Assembly (NCBI RefSeq): GCF_042434745.1
Contig: NZ_JBHLSS010000055.1
Length of the DNA stretch: 57,267 bases
Direction: 5' to 3' (one strand)
Source of the DNA: Azotobacter paspali
Lineage (GTDB): Bacteria > Pseudomonadota > Gammaproteobacteria > Pseudomonadales > Pseudomonadaceae
Positions 56,415 through 57,267 of the stretch are shown one piece after another (the stretch's first letter is position 1; every line of letters starts with the position of its first letter). A model generated the notes under the pieces. The model made no database searches, was not told the origin of the DNA, and saw only the letters and a list, made by a program, of their open reading frames with translations. Position numbers and translations under genes: made by a program.

Positions 56415-56560
56415 GGCGGAGAGCCGAGGCTTGACATCCTCCCCGCCCTAAAGGATGGGAATTCCCACCACTGGACGGCCATGCCCGGCCGCGAGAATGT
56501 TCCTGGCCGCGCTCACATCGCGGTCGTGAGCGACACCGCACTCACAGCAGATCCATTCTC
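56415..56560 (-). ncRNA. Putative right-end (omega/re) RNA of the TnpB element
   Basis: The end of tnpB and its flank read ATTCCCATCC-TTTAGGGC-GGGGAGGATGTCAA (spanning 56464 to 56431 on the - strand), the conserved right-end hairpin of many IS200/IS605 TnpB elements, which forms the scaffold of the guide RNA in this family. The element end is placed at 56431; the bases below it would be the guide. Only position and motif support this. Confidence 0.55.
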
Positions 56561-57267
56561 TTATTCCAAGGCCCGCGATACCTTTCGGCCTCGAACCGGG
56601 CAGGCAGCCGCAATTCGAACAGGCTTGGGTGGTGTAGCGCTCGTCGACCACCTTGAAAACGATGCCTGCGTGTGCGCACTTGTATTCCAGCATCGTCTTC
56701 AACTGGCCCCAACCAGTGTCGAGCACCGACTTGGCCATCCGGGTCTTCACGCGTTTCGTGGACGACACATCGCCCACGTGGATTTCGCCGTACTGGCTGA
56801 CCAGTTTCCGGCTGAATTTGTGCAAGGCGTCCTGGCGTCGGTTGGCGATCTTGGCATGGATCGCCCTGGCGCGGACCTTCTTGCCGGCGCGCTGGGCAAT
56901 GGCCAGCTTCGCCTTCAGGTCGCGGTAGAAGCGGCCGTTCTCCAACTTCGTGCCATCGCTGCAGGTCGCCACGTCCTTGAGGCCCAGGTCGATGCCGAGC
57001 GCCCCTTGCCCTGGCGAAAGCTCAGCCTCTATCTCCACGGCGACGTTGAAGTACCAGCGGCCCCGCGCATCCTCGCTGAAGCTGCCCGAGCGGAACCCGT
57101 ACCGGCTCAGGCCGTGGCTGTCCCAGACCTTGAAGTAGTGCCCGTTGTGGTAGACCTGCCGGTTCTTCCAGCTTGCCGCTCCAGTGTTGACCGGAATCCA
57201 GCCGAGGGATCGACGGGCACCGCCCGACTTTCGCCAATTCAGCCGGACCTTCTTGAACTGCCCGCGC
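56448..57267 (-). mobile_element. tnpB: TnpB (IS605 OrfB-type) gene, 5' end beyond the window
   Basis: The reading frame stays open to the window edge, so the start lies to the right. It has the RuvC-I motif LGIDLGLKDVATCS, a zinc finger (CSNCG ... CCECG) and RuvC-III HDRDVSAARNI. The RuvC-II segment reads IHVGDVSSTKRVKTRMAKSV, with Gly where most TnpB have the catalytic Glu. No tnpA is in view. The right end follows the stop codon immediately. Confidence 0.85.

Overview
The window is a high-GC gammaproteobacterial chromosome segment. Nearly every intact gene looks like a Pseudomonadaceae core gene, and several blocks keep the P. aeruginosa order: argS-SPOR-hslVU-DUF971, ubiE-ubiJ-ubiB-hisI-hisE-tatABC, opgGH-dtd-pip, lipocalin-fbp, tktA-epd-pgk-fba with metK, and fabY-cysQ-nudE-yrfG. 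The phaC cluster that sits between the DUF971 gene and ubiE in Pseudomonas is absent. Together with the gluconeogenic gene content, the repeats and the gene fossils, this suggests an Azotobacter-like member of the family. That assignment is inference, not proof.

Layout. Positions 1-11290 (+) run argS, a SPOR-domain protein, hslV, hslU, a DUF971 gene, ubiquinone genes ubiE/ubiJ/ubiB, histidine genes hisI/hisE, the Tat translocase and rsmE. Positions 11402-20096 (-) hold two complete tandem opgG-opgH operons for osmoregulated periplasmic glucans. Positions 20598-28809 contain a UPF0158 gene, dtd, a prolyl aminopeptidase, a 5'-truncated ketopantoate-reductase-like relic, a thioesterase, a cupin, two lipoproteins, fbp, glgP and a YkgJ-type cysteine-cluster protein.

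Positions 28810-36380 are a decayed accessory zone. It holds a vapC toxin relic, a frameshifted choice-of-anchor-I-type relic, an unknown 105-aa gene, the 3' end of glpF fused to intact glpK-glpR-glpD, a pyruvate kinase N-terminus fused to an internal gapN fragment, and an IS1182-type transposase C-terminus. Next comes a small three-gene operon (DeoR regulator, Gfo/Idh oxidoreductase, UPF0303 protein) preceded by three direct operator-like repeats.

Positions 38864-47027 carry fba, pgk, epd and tktA (-), diverging from a fused ArsR/methyltransferase regulator and metK (+). An 18-bp palindrome and a strong promoter lie between the two directions. Positions 47338-52231 hold fabY, cysQ, nudE and yrfG, interrupted by a 0.76-kb repeat with long terminal inverted repeats. 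The outer end of that repeat recurs almost exactly at the left edge of the window. The right end has a glycine-zipper/His-rich envelope protein, cardiolipin synthase, pckA and a TnpB gene cut by the window edge.

Functionally, the carbon genes (fbp, glgP, glpKRD, fba, pgk, epd, tktA, pckA) fit gluconeogenic metabolism with storage-polysaccharide turnover. The fossils mark loss of glycerol facilitator, pyruvate kinase and gapN copies at this locus. The most novel items are the inverted-repeat element, the diverged opgGH duplication, the pyk/gapN chimera, the operator arrays and two translation-start hairpins.
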